Shown here piece by piece: positions 1 through 10,298 of a stretch of DNA of 64,000 nt. Location of the stretch: assembly GCA_026874595.1 (NCBI GenBank), contig CM049316.1, forward strand, positions 15,441,839-15,505,838. The letters run 5' to 3'. A program made the translations under genes and the position numbers. Position 1 is the stretch's first letter; the number at the start of each line of letters is the position of its first letter. The DNA comes from Sipunculus nudus. Lineage: Eukaryota; Annelida; Sipuncula; Golfingiida; Sipunculidae. The notes beneath the pieces were generated by a model that saw nothing but the letters and a program-made list of their open reading frames with translations, did not search any database and was not told the origin of the DNA.

Positions 1-37
1 TGAATTTCCAATCCCACTGGATTTTAATCTCCACTGT

Positions 38-152
<115 letters not shown>

Positions 153-241
153 CTGTGTGACACATTTCAAATATATTACATTTGAGTGTAAGGTTTTAAA
201 AATTAAGGTGTAATGTTTCATGTATAGGTCACTTCTTTTAC

Positions 242-400
242 TTGCCCTTTTATCTGGATCTCCCTTTTCTATCTAGATCATCCTCTTCATCTAAATCCCT
301 CTATCTGGATTTGCCCCTTTATCTGAATCTGTCCTTTTATCTGGATCTTCACCTTTATCTGGAACTGCCTCTTTATTTGGTAAGTCATTTGTCATATCCC
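242..400 (+). repeat. degenerate ~18-bp minisatellite
   Basis: The theme CTTTATCTGGATCT recurs about eight times with a spacing near 18 bp, with drift such as ATCTAGATC, ATCTAAATC and ATCTGAATC. Because 18 is a multiple of three, one frame stays open and reads as a repeated Tyr-Leu-Asp-Leu-Pro peptide. The frame lacks other coding signs, so I treat it as a minisatellite. A GTAAGT follows directly at about 380. Confidence 0.75.
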
Positions 401-450
401 ACCACCTCCTTAAACTTTCACATAAATCAGTTCAGCAATCTATTGTAATC

Positions 451-1661
451 CTGCAATAGGCCAACAAACAAAAAGAAAATGGTTAAAAGATAACTTTTTT
501 TGTAGAGGTACATGGAACAGGTGAAAACAGAAACATAACTGCATGATCATTGATTTATTATAACCCTTAACCTGTGAGAGACAAGCCAAAAATTCTACCT
601 CTTCTTAATGTCTACAGCTTCACTAACAAGGCCATCAGGAACACTTTAGTATGCACACTGCAAAGTTACATATGTATTTATATGTAGGCCTATCAGACAC
701 ATGGAAAGGCCAACAGTTCTAGGGTTAGATATCTTTTTATACAGGTGTGATAAACCAAATGCTGAACAGATGAGAAACAGGAACACAGAAAAAAACTTGA
801 TAATAATTTTCCCCCATTCCAAACTGGATGTTTACTTGTGTCCTAGTTTTGTAACAGTCAAACCCTTCTCCACTATGAGGTGATTCATTGTATCATATTG
901 TCTTGTTTATTATGAAGCAAGTCTGGATGACTACAATGAAAAGCAGGCATCCAATAATTATTCTCAACAAACTAAACCTGGGGACTAATATAAACATGGT
1001 GTAAAGGGGTCATGTTATGTGAACCTGTGCTGTGGCCTCAAGTGTTTTGAGTGCTACCTGAGAAATAACAATAACAACAAGTAACAATTAGTGCCACATT
1101 CAATATGTGCCTGGTGATAACATAATGTCTGCAGGTGACACAAACTAGCAGCACTCTGTCTGTGTTGATTATATCAGCCATTCAGAACTAAATCCTTATA
1201 ATGAAGATATATCTATGTTCAAGATCTATATATAGCTGATAATAAAAGAAATGTTTGATATGCTTTATAAACCTGGCTTCTCAGCAATTACTTTTTTTAG
1301 GTGGGGAATGAAAAACTCAAAAAGCTATGTATAATAGCCAATCATGATCTTTTGATTGACTGTTATGACAGAAGTCAAAATATAACAATCTTGATATCTG
1401 TCTGATCTGAGGAATTTTTCTTTTAAATTCCCTGACTTTTCCAAGACAGAAAAAATGGTTGGGAACTCTGTAAAGCCACCCCTCACAGAACACTTTTTTT
1501 TATATATTCATAACCAATTAATGCAAATGAACCAATATTGCTTTTTATTGCTCTGACATAAATGAATACCTTACAGAAACATGTAAAACTTTGAATTTGA
1601 CCTAAATAACCTCATTTTATGGTTAGTCTGTGTTCAACACATAAGAAATTTCTTTTAATTT
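451..1661. other. AT-rich non-coding stretch
   Basis: I see no gene here. At 1405-1480 there is a short relic (AAATTCCCTGACTTTTCC) related to the element at 19.3 kb. The rest is unique AT-rich sequence. Confidence 0.6.
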
Positions 1662-2224
1662 TATCCCCAGACAAAGTCAGGATACTATGGTTTCAAGGTG
1701 GTCCCGCCGCCGGCGCAGTAAAATCTTGTGAGGAGGATAACTCAAAAAATATTTCACTGATCTTTTTCAAACTTTATATTTGTATAGATATAGGTAAGAG
1801 GACGAAGCCTATTAAAATGGGGTCATGACCTTTGCTAGGAGAGTGAACCTGACCTTGAATAGGTCCATTTTTTCTGAAAATAACACAAATTCTTAAATAT
1901 CTCAAGAAGGCTTGAATGGACTGGCCCAAAAATCAAGGTGACCGAAGATCTTGGATAGCCTTGTGATATGCTGGGTACTAGTGGCACCACCTATTACCCT
2001 TTTCTTGTTTTTACGCCTTTTAATACCCCCATAATTGCCACTTGACAATACTGTGAGCATTATAAGTCAAAAACTAATTGACAGATTTCTTTCATATTAT
2101 GAACATGTAGAGAGATGGGTTATGGGATGAGGTTTACCTTTACCATGAGAGTGGCCTTGACCTTTAATATTTCTATATTTGGCGAAAATCACACACCTCT
2201 TATGATGTCTCCAGTGTTGATAGC

Positions 2225-4515
2225 CATATGGATTTCAAACATGACTTATGTATGGCCCACCACTAAAGTAAGAACCCTATTGGTTCTAGGGTCATGAGGT
2301 CAAAGGTCAAGGTCACTGGACTCACATCTTTAAAGATATTGTGGATGCATTTTAAGTCAAACTTTTCATTCCAGGTCTTCCATCCATGTCAATTTTGGGG
2401 TCACAAGGTCAAAGGTCAAGGCCACAGGAGCTATCTGTCAAAAAATTAGTTTCCAGATGATAATTCCAGTTTTTCTTATGTTTGAATTTCAAACTTTTCT
2501 TATATGTGTCCCATTAAAAAAGCAAGATCCCAATTGATTTTGGGGTCAAGAGGTCAAAGGTCAAGGTCACAGAACACATCTTTAAAAGATTGTGGATGCA
2601 TTTTCAGCCAAACTTTTCATCTCAGACCTTTTATCTTGCAAATATAGTTCACCAGACAATAGAGGAAAACCCCTGTCCATTTGAGGGTTCAAGGTCAAAG
2701 GTGAAGGTTAAAGGAGCCCTCTGTCCAAAAATTAGGTTCCTGGATGATAATTCCAGCTTTGACTGATATATAGATTTCAAACTTGACTTATATATGGCCC
2801 ATCAATAAAGCAAGACCTCTACTGAATTTGAGGTCATGATGTAAGAGGTCAAGGTCACAGGACACACATCTTTGCAAAGATTGTGGATGCATTTTCAGCC
2901 AAACTTTTCATCTTAGACCTTTTATCTTGCACATATAGTTCACCAGCCAATAGAGGAAGATCCCTGTCCATTTTGAGGGCACAAGGTCAAAGGTGAAGGT
3001 CACAGGAGCCATCTGTCCATAAATTAGGTTCCAGCATGATAATTCCAGCTTGGACTGATATATGGATTTCAAACTGTGACTTATATATGGCCCATTAATA
3101 AAACAAGACCTCTATTGATTTCGAGGTCATGATGTCAAAGGTCAAGGTCACAGGCCGCACATCTGTAAAAGGTTGTGGATGCATTTTCAGCCACACTTTT
3201 CATTTCTGACATTTTATCTTGAACATATAGTTCACCTGCCAATAGAGGAAGACCCCTATCAATTTTTAGGTCACTAGGTCAAAGGTGAAGGTCACAGGAG
3301 TAATATGTCCAAAAATTTCCTGATGATTACTCCAGCTTGGAATGATATATGGGTATCAAACTTGACTTATATATGGCCCATCAACAAAGCAAGATTCCTA
3401 TTGATTCTGAGGTCATGAGGGCAAATGTCAAGATCACAGGACACACATCTTTGAAGAGATTGTGGATGCATTTCAGCCAAACTTTTCATTTCAGCCCTTT
3501 TATCTTGAAATATAGTTCACCTGCCAATAGAGAAAGACCCACTCTCCAATTTAAGGTCACCAGGTCAAAGGTGAAGGTCACAGGAGTTATCTGTCCAAAA
3601 ATTAGGTTCTGGGATGAATATTCCAGCTTGGACTGATACATGGATTTCAAACTTGACTTATATATGGCCCATCAATAAAACAAGACCTCTACTGATTTTG
3701 AGGTCATGAGGGCTAAGGTCAAGGTCACAGGACACACATCTTTGAAAAGATTGTGGATGCATTTTCAGCCAAACTTTTCATTTCAGACCTTTTATCTTGA
3801 AATATAGATCACCTGCCAATAGAGGAAGACCCACTCTCCAATTTAAGGTCACCAGGTCAAAGGTGAAGGTCACAGGAGTTATCTGTCCAAAAATTAGGTT
3901 CCGGGATGAATATTCCAGCTTGGACTGATACATGGATTTCAAACTTGACTTATATATGGCCCATCATAAAACAAGACCTCTACTGATTTTGAGGTCATGA
4001 GGGCTAAGGTCAAGGTCACAGGACACACATCTTTGAAAAGATTGTGGATGCATTTTCAGCCAAACTTTTCATTTCAGACCTTTTATCTTGAAATATAGAT
4101 CACCTGCCAATAGAGGAAGACCCACTCTCCAATTTAAGGTCACCAGGTCAAAGGTGAAGGTCACAGGAGTTATCTGTCCAAATATTAGGTTCCGGGATGA
4201 ATATTCCAGCTTGGACTGATACATGGATTTCAAACTTGACCTATATATGGCCCATCAATAAAGCAAGACATCTTTCGATTTTGAGGTCATGAGGGCAAAG
4301 GTCAAGGTCACAGTACAAACATCTTTGAAAAGATTGTGGATACATTTTCAGCAAAACTTTTCATCTCAGACCTTTTATCTTGCACATATAGTTCACCTGC
4401 CAAAAGAGGAAGACCCCTATCCATTTTTAGGTCTCAAGGTCAAAGGTGAAGGTCACAGGAGCCACCTGTCCAAAAATTCATTTCCTGTTGATAACTCCAG
4501 CTTGGACTGATATAT
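2225..4515 (+). repeat. ~291-bp tandem repeat with AGGTCA clusters
   Basis: About eight tandem copies, recognisable from TATGGATTTCAAACTTGAC near 2228, 2765, 3061, 3640, 3932 and 4223, with weaker copies between. Each copy has two clusters of AGGTCA-type half-sites, giving about 16 clusters roughly 145 bp apart (near 2289, 2399, 2542, 2687, 2831, 2978, 3123, 3267, 3410, 3555, 3701, 3847, 3991, 4137, 4283, 4430). Within a cluster the half-sites form DR1 (AGGTCAAAGGTCA), DR0 and extended TCAAGGTCA arrangements, which are the classic recognition forms of nuclear receptors. The copies at 3630-4200 are closest to each other. Confidence 0.85.
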
Positions 4516-4542
4516 GGGTTTCAAATTTGACTTATGTATTGT

Positions 4543-4935
4543 CCATCCATCTTGGAAAGTTTTTTCATAAACCATACAGGTGGTGCCACCTACCTTCCCA
4601 TTTTTGTAGAATAAATTAATACCCTTTTCTGAGGAGTGATTTGCTCTATTGGCCTAAAAATGGGCATATCCATAAATCTTGGACTCCTACATTTTGTACT
4701 CAAGACTGGTGGTACCATCTGCAAACGTTTTAGCGTGGCGTCCATCTGTACATATGCTTTTGGTGAAAAATGCTCATATCTCAGGATTTGTTCAAGGTAT
4801 TGGTCTGAAATTTGGCATGTCCATCCATCTTGGAAAGTTTTCACGTAAACCACACAGCTGGTGCCACCTACCTAACAGTTTCTGTAAAATAAATTAATGC
4901 TCTTTCCTCAAAAGAGATTCAACATATTGGCCTCC
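4543..4935 (+). repeat. 139/278-bp degenerate tandem repeat
   Basis: The block CCATCCATCTTGGAAAG followed by a GGTGCCACCTACC stretch occurs at 4543 and again at 4821, 278 bp apart. A half-period copy with CCATAAATCTTGGACTCC and GGTGGTACCATC lies near 4670-4720. The short open frames on both strands are by-products of the repeat. Confidence 0.7.
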
Positions 4936-5197
4936 ATATTTGGTGAAAAATATTGTTTTTCACATTGATAGATGGAAGAAACCATGGTCGCTTGCTAAGT
5001 GTCAGTATATGCTGATGAAGATGGGGTGGCCTATTCTTAAAGGGAGGGGGCATTTATTGTCTGGGGATACTATGGTACCTGTGGTGCCAAGAAATATCTA
5101 GTTAAATCTGCATATACTCCAGAACCTGAAATAACTTTGGACTGGTTGAATGCTGGATCTTAAAGCAAGGGAAGCAATACCAGTACCTTAAATAATT

Positions 5198-5335
5198 AGC
5201 TATGGTGACCATAGCTATCACAAAATTCCTTGAATTTTTTTGATATTCCTTAAAAATCACAGAATCCTATAAATCTTGAGGCATGCCAAGATTTTTCACT
5301 GACCAAAATGAAATAATTTTTCTTCTGACCACTGG
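5198..5335. mobile_element. relic of the TTCCCTGAC repeat family
   Basis: The right end (TTCTGACCACTGGCAACC) and the TTCCTTGAATTTTTTTGATATTCC interior resemble the better copy at 19,309-19,810. A near-perfect palindrome, TAGCTATGG-TGA-CCATAGCTA, sits at 5197-5217. Confidence 0.5.
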
Positions 5336-5700
5336 CAACCAATGCCCCTGGCATGTTTCTCATTTTCATATTACATGAGACCAGTTTCAAAATGGTTTGT
5401 AGTTGCTCTCAGACAGGTCATGTATTACTCTCCTTTCATTATTTATTGCCTCCTCAAGGAGGGTATGCATTCAGTCCCATTTGTGTGTTTGTTCAGAATA
5501 TTACTTGCACAATCATGAATGGAATCCCATGGAATTTCCAGGGCATCTTGGAAATGGGCCAGAGAAGACTCAATTAAATTTTGGTGTGGGTGCAGCTCAT
5601 GATTGAGATCCTGGAAGAACTTCCAGGAATATTTACAATTGTGCAGTCACATATGCCCAACTGAACATGGGAATACTGGCCGAATACATGATACAAAAAC
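5336..5700. other. unique sequence, no gene recognised
   Basis: Non-repetitive sequence between two mobile-element relics. Short overlapping frames exist in two phases, but neither has splice signals or recognisable protein content. Confidence 0.5.
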
Positions 5701-6330
5701 ACTATAGTCCGTTCCAGCACCCCTGTCCACCTGTTTTTTCGCGATTATCTCTACATAAGACAAACTTGCAAAATAATATTTGCACCAATGGCATGAAGAG
5801 GCAAAAGCGTAATTTTTGGTACCTTACCTACTAAAAATATAAATATTATTCACTTTAAGGCCTGGCTGACATATCTCATATATATCCGTGGTTCATGGCG
5901 TCCCTAATAAGTGGCCATTGTTTATCCTCCTTGGATATGGATATTAAGTAATGTGACATAACAGTGAAGCGCGTGCATGCGGAGAATACAAGTCACGCTG
6001 TAAACAGGGGTCGGGAGCTCTTGATTATTGGTCCCATGAATATGGGCACCTCTTTAGTAAGTCACGTCTATTATGATGTCATCACTAATCCCTGATATGC
6101 CCATTTCACAGATTAGTGGCACGATGTCGCTACAGAATAGACTTGTTACTCATAAAATGCTTTTAAATTGTTTATAGGAAAATGATATAAGGTACGCTAT
6201 TATTTCCATAACAGTTAATTACGCTTTTTCCTCTTTCTGCCCTAAGATCAAAAAGTTTGGACGTTCTTTGATTATCAAAAAAATAATCACGAAAAATCAG
6301 GTGGACAGGGGTGCTGGAACGGACTATAGT
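5701..6330. mobile_element. 630-bp MITE with 48-bp terminal inverted repeats
   Basis: The left end (5701-5748) and the right end (6283-6330) are inverted copies matching at 46 of 48 positions. Both begin ACTATAGTCCGTTCCAGCAC reading inward. If the element proper begins at TAGTCC, a TA duplication flanks it, as in the Tc1/mariner superfamily, but the palindromic CTATAG makes the boundary ambiguous. The interior has no transposase; a 66-codon minus-strand frame overlaps the right end only. It is a non-autonomous MITE. Confidence 0.85.
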
Positions 6331-8040
6331 TGGGGCAACATATGCATCAATGAACTTTGGAATATGGGCCATAAAGTTAATGAAAACTTAGCGTGCAGAA
6401 TACACCATTTTAAGGACTGCCCACATGATGGAGGACTGCATTCCTGAGAATGCATATTTCTTGTTTACATATATTAAATCCTGATTACAGGATTCAGTTT
6501 ACTCCTGAGAGGTGTAGAATCTGTTTACTGAATATTAAAATAAGCTCTCTTCAAAGCATCTTCCTGTAATTAATACAATATTGTTAAATGTTAAGTTGTA
6601 CAGTAATAAACCAAGTACTATCAGATAACTGTTCATAAGGAGACTTAATTTAGTGACAATCGTTAAAATGACAGAATTTGATCTTTGACCAAATTTAAGG
6701 CCAGTTCTAGCCATGCTAGAGTATTCTTTACCACACAGCTGTCAGCAATAGGCAGCACAGCCTCAGCTGCTGCAGAGAGATAAGGAAACAATAGTTCTTT
6801 TGATGCAATTCCCTAAAGATTCAATAAAATTTACTATGATATCATTTCATTCAGAAAAGTGCTTACATACAGAATATGTACTTTATAAACCCCTGTCTTG
6901 AAACCAAACAGAATCACAGTGAAAGATACCTTTCAACTAGATTACATAAAGATGAAGAAATTTTACATGTTTCCAACAAATATTACTTGAATGCACTTAG
7001 TGACTCCAAAAGCAGTAAAGCTTAATTTGAATCTGTATGCTGACAGGCCTCTATTATAAAATAAAGTTTTTGCAAGCTTTGAGCAGCTTCAACTGGGAAT
7101 AAGAATGGAGCAAACAGTCACAGGGTTCCAGCTGCTGTTCAAGATAACCTCTTGACATCCTCATGGTCAGCTCATCATTAATAATCTGCATCTGGGCTTC
7201 CCCATCTCCTAATCTTGAGCTTCTACATTAAATGTAAGTCCACAGTCTACTGAAAGGATCAACAACTGACACAGGCATCTAGGTATGACATCTGACTAAT
7301 AATAGGGTGTTAGTAGAAGGTCAGAAACATTTCAACGATGAATTCCCTCAAGTTTCTCTGAGAAATTTGACAAAAAGTTCCCAAAGAAACCAATCATGCC
7401 TCCTCACACTCCCAGCACGAGCATGTCATATATGTCAATTACTGCTACCATTAAGTTATACATCCGAGATATTCAAAACCAAATTGTGGCTTCCCAAAAA
7501 GTCCATTTGGTTTCAATACTTGTATATCTTTACAGTACCACCTACTGCATAAAGCTGTTCCTTCTTGGTCATTTATAATGCTCTGTATTTTCCAGATATT
7601 TAATTAATAGTCCAATATCAACAGCTTGCACCATGGAAAACTGATTCTCATCTTCATGCTATCACTCATCTCACGATTGTTCAATAAGGATCAAATCTTA
7701 TTATCTTATACAAATCATACTCCCCTTCTGCACCTATTTTCTTTATTCTACATCCACATGGCCAGGGGTGGTTATTTAATATAAGCTGCTTAATCTATGG
7801 CTGCTAATCTTGAAGCCTGAGGTGTTGCTGCTGGATCCTGAAGCTCTGATACCTGTAGGTTTTTTTCCTGATACAGACCTACAGAGACAGCTGTTTTAAC
7901 CATCCCACATCCTGTTCTCTCCTTTGATAGCCTGGAGATTACTAACACCTGGCAGGCCAGGATGCTGCCCTTGTTTTCTTATTGCATCATGTGAATATTA
8001 CATAATAAATAAAAAGGAGACAACTAGTATAGCACTCAGT
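6331..8040. other. unique non-coding stretch with two higher-GC islands
   Basis: I see no gene. Islands at about 6715-6790 and 7785-7990 are richer in GC and lack repeats, so they are candidates for conserved non-coding sequence. Around 7170-7200 there is a homeodomain-like CATTAATAAT in a similar block. Confidence 0.5.
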
Positions 8041-8580
8041 ATAGATAGAGCCTGGGGGAAACTATCCCACTGGATTGATCCATTCATCTGAACCTCCACG
8101 TCATTCCACAAAATTTTGGGGGGATTGGTTCAGTAATTTATACATAATCGTGCTAACAGACATACAATCATGGCTGAAAACAAACCCTCCATTGTGGAGG
8201 TAAATGTATTAGATAAACAATTAATATCAAGCAAATTTGTGGAATTTTCTATCCCCTGCTTCCGCCTCTTATTGTCCCCTGCTTGCCTTTTCAATAAGTT
8301 TAGTTTTATTTTTTCCCTGAAGATGTCTCCACATGTAATAAGATTTGTTGTGAATTAGGATTTTTTTTTGGAGCTGGTGATAATAAATTTTCAGACAGAC
8401 ACTCCAAAACCAATCCCAACCTAGGATGCATGAGAGCAATCACTGACCCAAATTTGAATGAAATTGGATAATATTATTTAGGAAAGTTATCACACAGAAA
8501 TGAAAACCTGACGGACAGACAAACCAAATTCAATGTTCCCTGTTTCGCGGAAGCGGGGGACAAAAAGTTGGAGGTCTATG
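8041..8580. mobile_element. diffuse relic of an interspersed repeat
   Basis: Two related halves can be seen: GATTGGTTCAGTAATTTATA followed by GTGCTAACAGACATAC, and CAATCACTGACCCAAATTTG followed by GACGGACAGACAAACC. The first ends near a CCTCCATTGTGGAGG hairpin. This style (GACAGACA-rich tail, short hairpin) is common in mollusc repeats. No open frame or clear ends are left. Confidence 0.35.
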
Positions 8581-8661
8581 TGCATGAATCAAGGCCTCTG
8601 ATCTGATCCCAGTTCAATAGCAAACACATTCAACAAGGACATCTGTTGGGCAGGCCAGGTG

Positions 8662-8690
8662 AACCATAGTTTTGCAAATGTCATTTTGCA
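8662..8690 (+). repeat. 29-bp block shared with 36,835-36,863
   Basis: It begins AACCATAGTTTTGCAAA and ends ATTTTGCA, matching the distant copy at 27 of 29 positions in the same orientation while the flanks differ. It contains TTTGCAAA and ATTTTGCA, which look like POU/octamer half-sites. It could equally be a small repeat remnant. Confidence 0.5.
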
Positions 8691-8716
8691 ACAGTTTCCA
8701 TTAAATTTCTGCTTAT

Positions 8717-10298
8717 ATATGGGTATTTCTACAAAAAATGTCGCATTTCATGTCCCGAAACTATATTTGTTACTGAGAAATTAGCAAATGCTAAAAATGA
8801 TATGAATAACTATTCAGATTGTTGCTAAAGATATAACCATTATTATGAGATAAAAATAATTTAAATCAGGGCAGAAATACATAAAGAAAAAAAGCTGCAA
8901 ATGTTACAATACCCTTAAATTTCCGTTGTCCCTTTCTCTCGGATCTTAAATTCAAAACAGCGTTTTTCTGTAACCACTGTTCCATTTATATAGATTTTGT
9001 TTTCCACGTTGTAACAGCGATGAATGTTTATTAAGATGATATTTTTGCTTGATTTTTCCTGACCGTTTTGTTTTTAATACAAAAATTTGGATATAAAAAG
9101 TAAATATTCTCGGCACCGTTACCTGACCTTTTGACCTTGGAGCGCGTGAACAGAAATCACTTTGCTGATGCAGGGAGCAGCGTTTATTAGAGTTCAGGAA
9201 ATTTTGTACACATAATCCACAATTAAATTTAGTAACTGTCATATCAGTGTTCTCTGTTAATCATTAAAGGGTTAAAAAAATCACTGTATGTTTATTTGGA
9301 CTCGACACCGTTACACCTGCGAAAAATAAACTGTCACATATAACACTTCGAAAATGGCTACCTCTTGTTGTTCTAGTAGTGATAACTTGTGCTGCCCTCT
9401 TAGGCACGGTATGGAAGTAATTTTTGTCCTGCATTTAATGTATAGATGAAAAAAACTCAGCACCGTTACCACTCGAAACCGTTACCTGCATGAAAAATAA
9501 CGGTGTTGAGAGCAAGGTAACGGTGTCGAGAACTTGGTATTAAAACAAATTATTGAAATAGAATTTGAAACATATTTTGGGCTAAATATTTTAAACATTT
9601 GCGTTTCTTCTATTCAAACAGGCATTTGCTTGTTTTATTACATAATACTGGTATTCAAGTAGTCACTACGGTTATTTTTACTTCAGAAGCTTGACTCCGT
9701 TACCTATGCTCAACACCGTTATCTATGCTCAACACCGTTACCCAGAGGATTTAAAACCATGTTTAAATTTTATTTTTTGTGGATTCAAAAAAATTATCAA
9801 GGTATTTCGACTTAAATTCTGAAGGTAGATGTACCAAAGTACTTTGTCCAGTAAATCCCTGCAAATGCACCCCTCTGGAAGCAAAAATAGGAATAGAGAC
9901 AATTTTTGTTTTCAAAAGTTAATTAAAAAGAAGAAAATATGTTCTTTTTTACACACTTTTTTTTGTTAAATTCATAGCTGAAATTTATTTTTTTATTTTA
10001 TCAAAGGCTATTAATTTTAATTTTATCGAAAATCACAAAAAAACCTAGTCAAAACAATGTCTGAAATGTGCAAGTGAGATTTTACTGCGTGTCACGGTGT
10101 CGAGAAAAAGGTTCATATTTTCCCCTTACCTGGACTATTTAAAAAAAAAAGGAAACTGAAAAGTGCACTACTTGCATTATTTTACAATTCTAACGATATT
10201 TTTCTACAAATTAAGTATTGTTATATTTAAATCAAGATTAAAAAAAAATCACCAAGAGAACCCTTGAAATGCGACGTTTTCTGTAGAAATACCCATAT
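8717..10298. mobile_element. 1.58-kb terminal-inverted-repeat element with internal ACCGTTACC motifs
   Basis: Terminal inverted repeats of 34 bp (8717-8750 and 10265-10298) match at 32 of 34 positions and read ATATGGGTATTTCTACA inward. The outermost ATAT may be part of the repeat or a 4-bp (or TA) target duplication. The interior is AT-rich, without a recognisable transposase; the longest frame is 96 codons on the minus strand (8952-9242) and matches nothing I know. About ten copies of a 13-15-bp motif, CTCGACACCGTTACC, are scattered in both orientations. I cannot assign a superfamily. Confidence 0.85.
9109..10104. repeat. dispersed CTCGACACCGTTACC motif cluster
   Basis: Forward copies are near 9109, 9301, 9456, 9472, 9692, 9709 and 9728. 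Inverted copies (GGTAACGGTGTCGAG) are near 9498, 9516 and 10092. The core ACCGTTACC/GGTAACGGT is strikingly GC-rich against an AT-rich interior. The pair at 9472-9530 forms an inverted arrangement that could fold. Multiple scattered copies inside one element would suit a DNA-binding protein, possibly the element's transposase. Confidence 0.8.

Larger units (their letters stand above)
1662..5076. mobile_element. composite tandem-repeat-bearing element with GGTCA core
   Basis: Inverted 13-bp sequences TATCCCCAGACAA (1662-1674) and TTGTCTGGGGATA (5057-5069) bracket the region. A 12-bp direct repeat GGATACTATGGT lies next to each (1680-1691 and 5065-5076). The left end itself folds into an imperfect hairpin (TATCC, GAC, AAA, GTC, GGATA). 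Inside are two tandem-repeat domains: a 291-bp array (about 2225-4515) and a 139/278-bp array (4543-4935). Hairpin ends with tandem cores are known from bivalve pearl and Helentron-type elements, so a related non-autonomous element is likely. It could instead be two adjoining elements. No transposase is visible. Confidence 0.6.
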
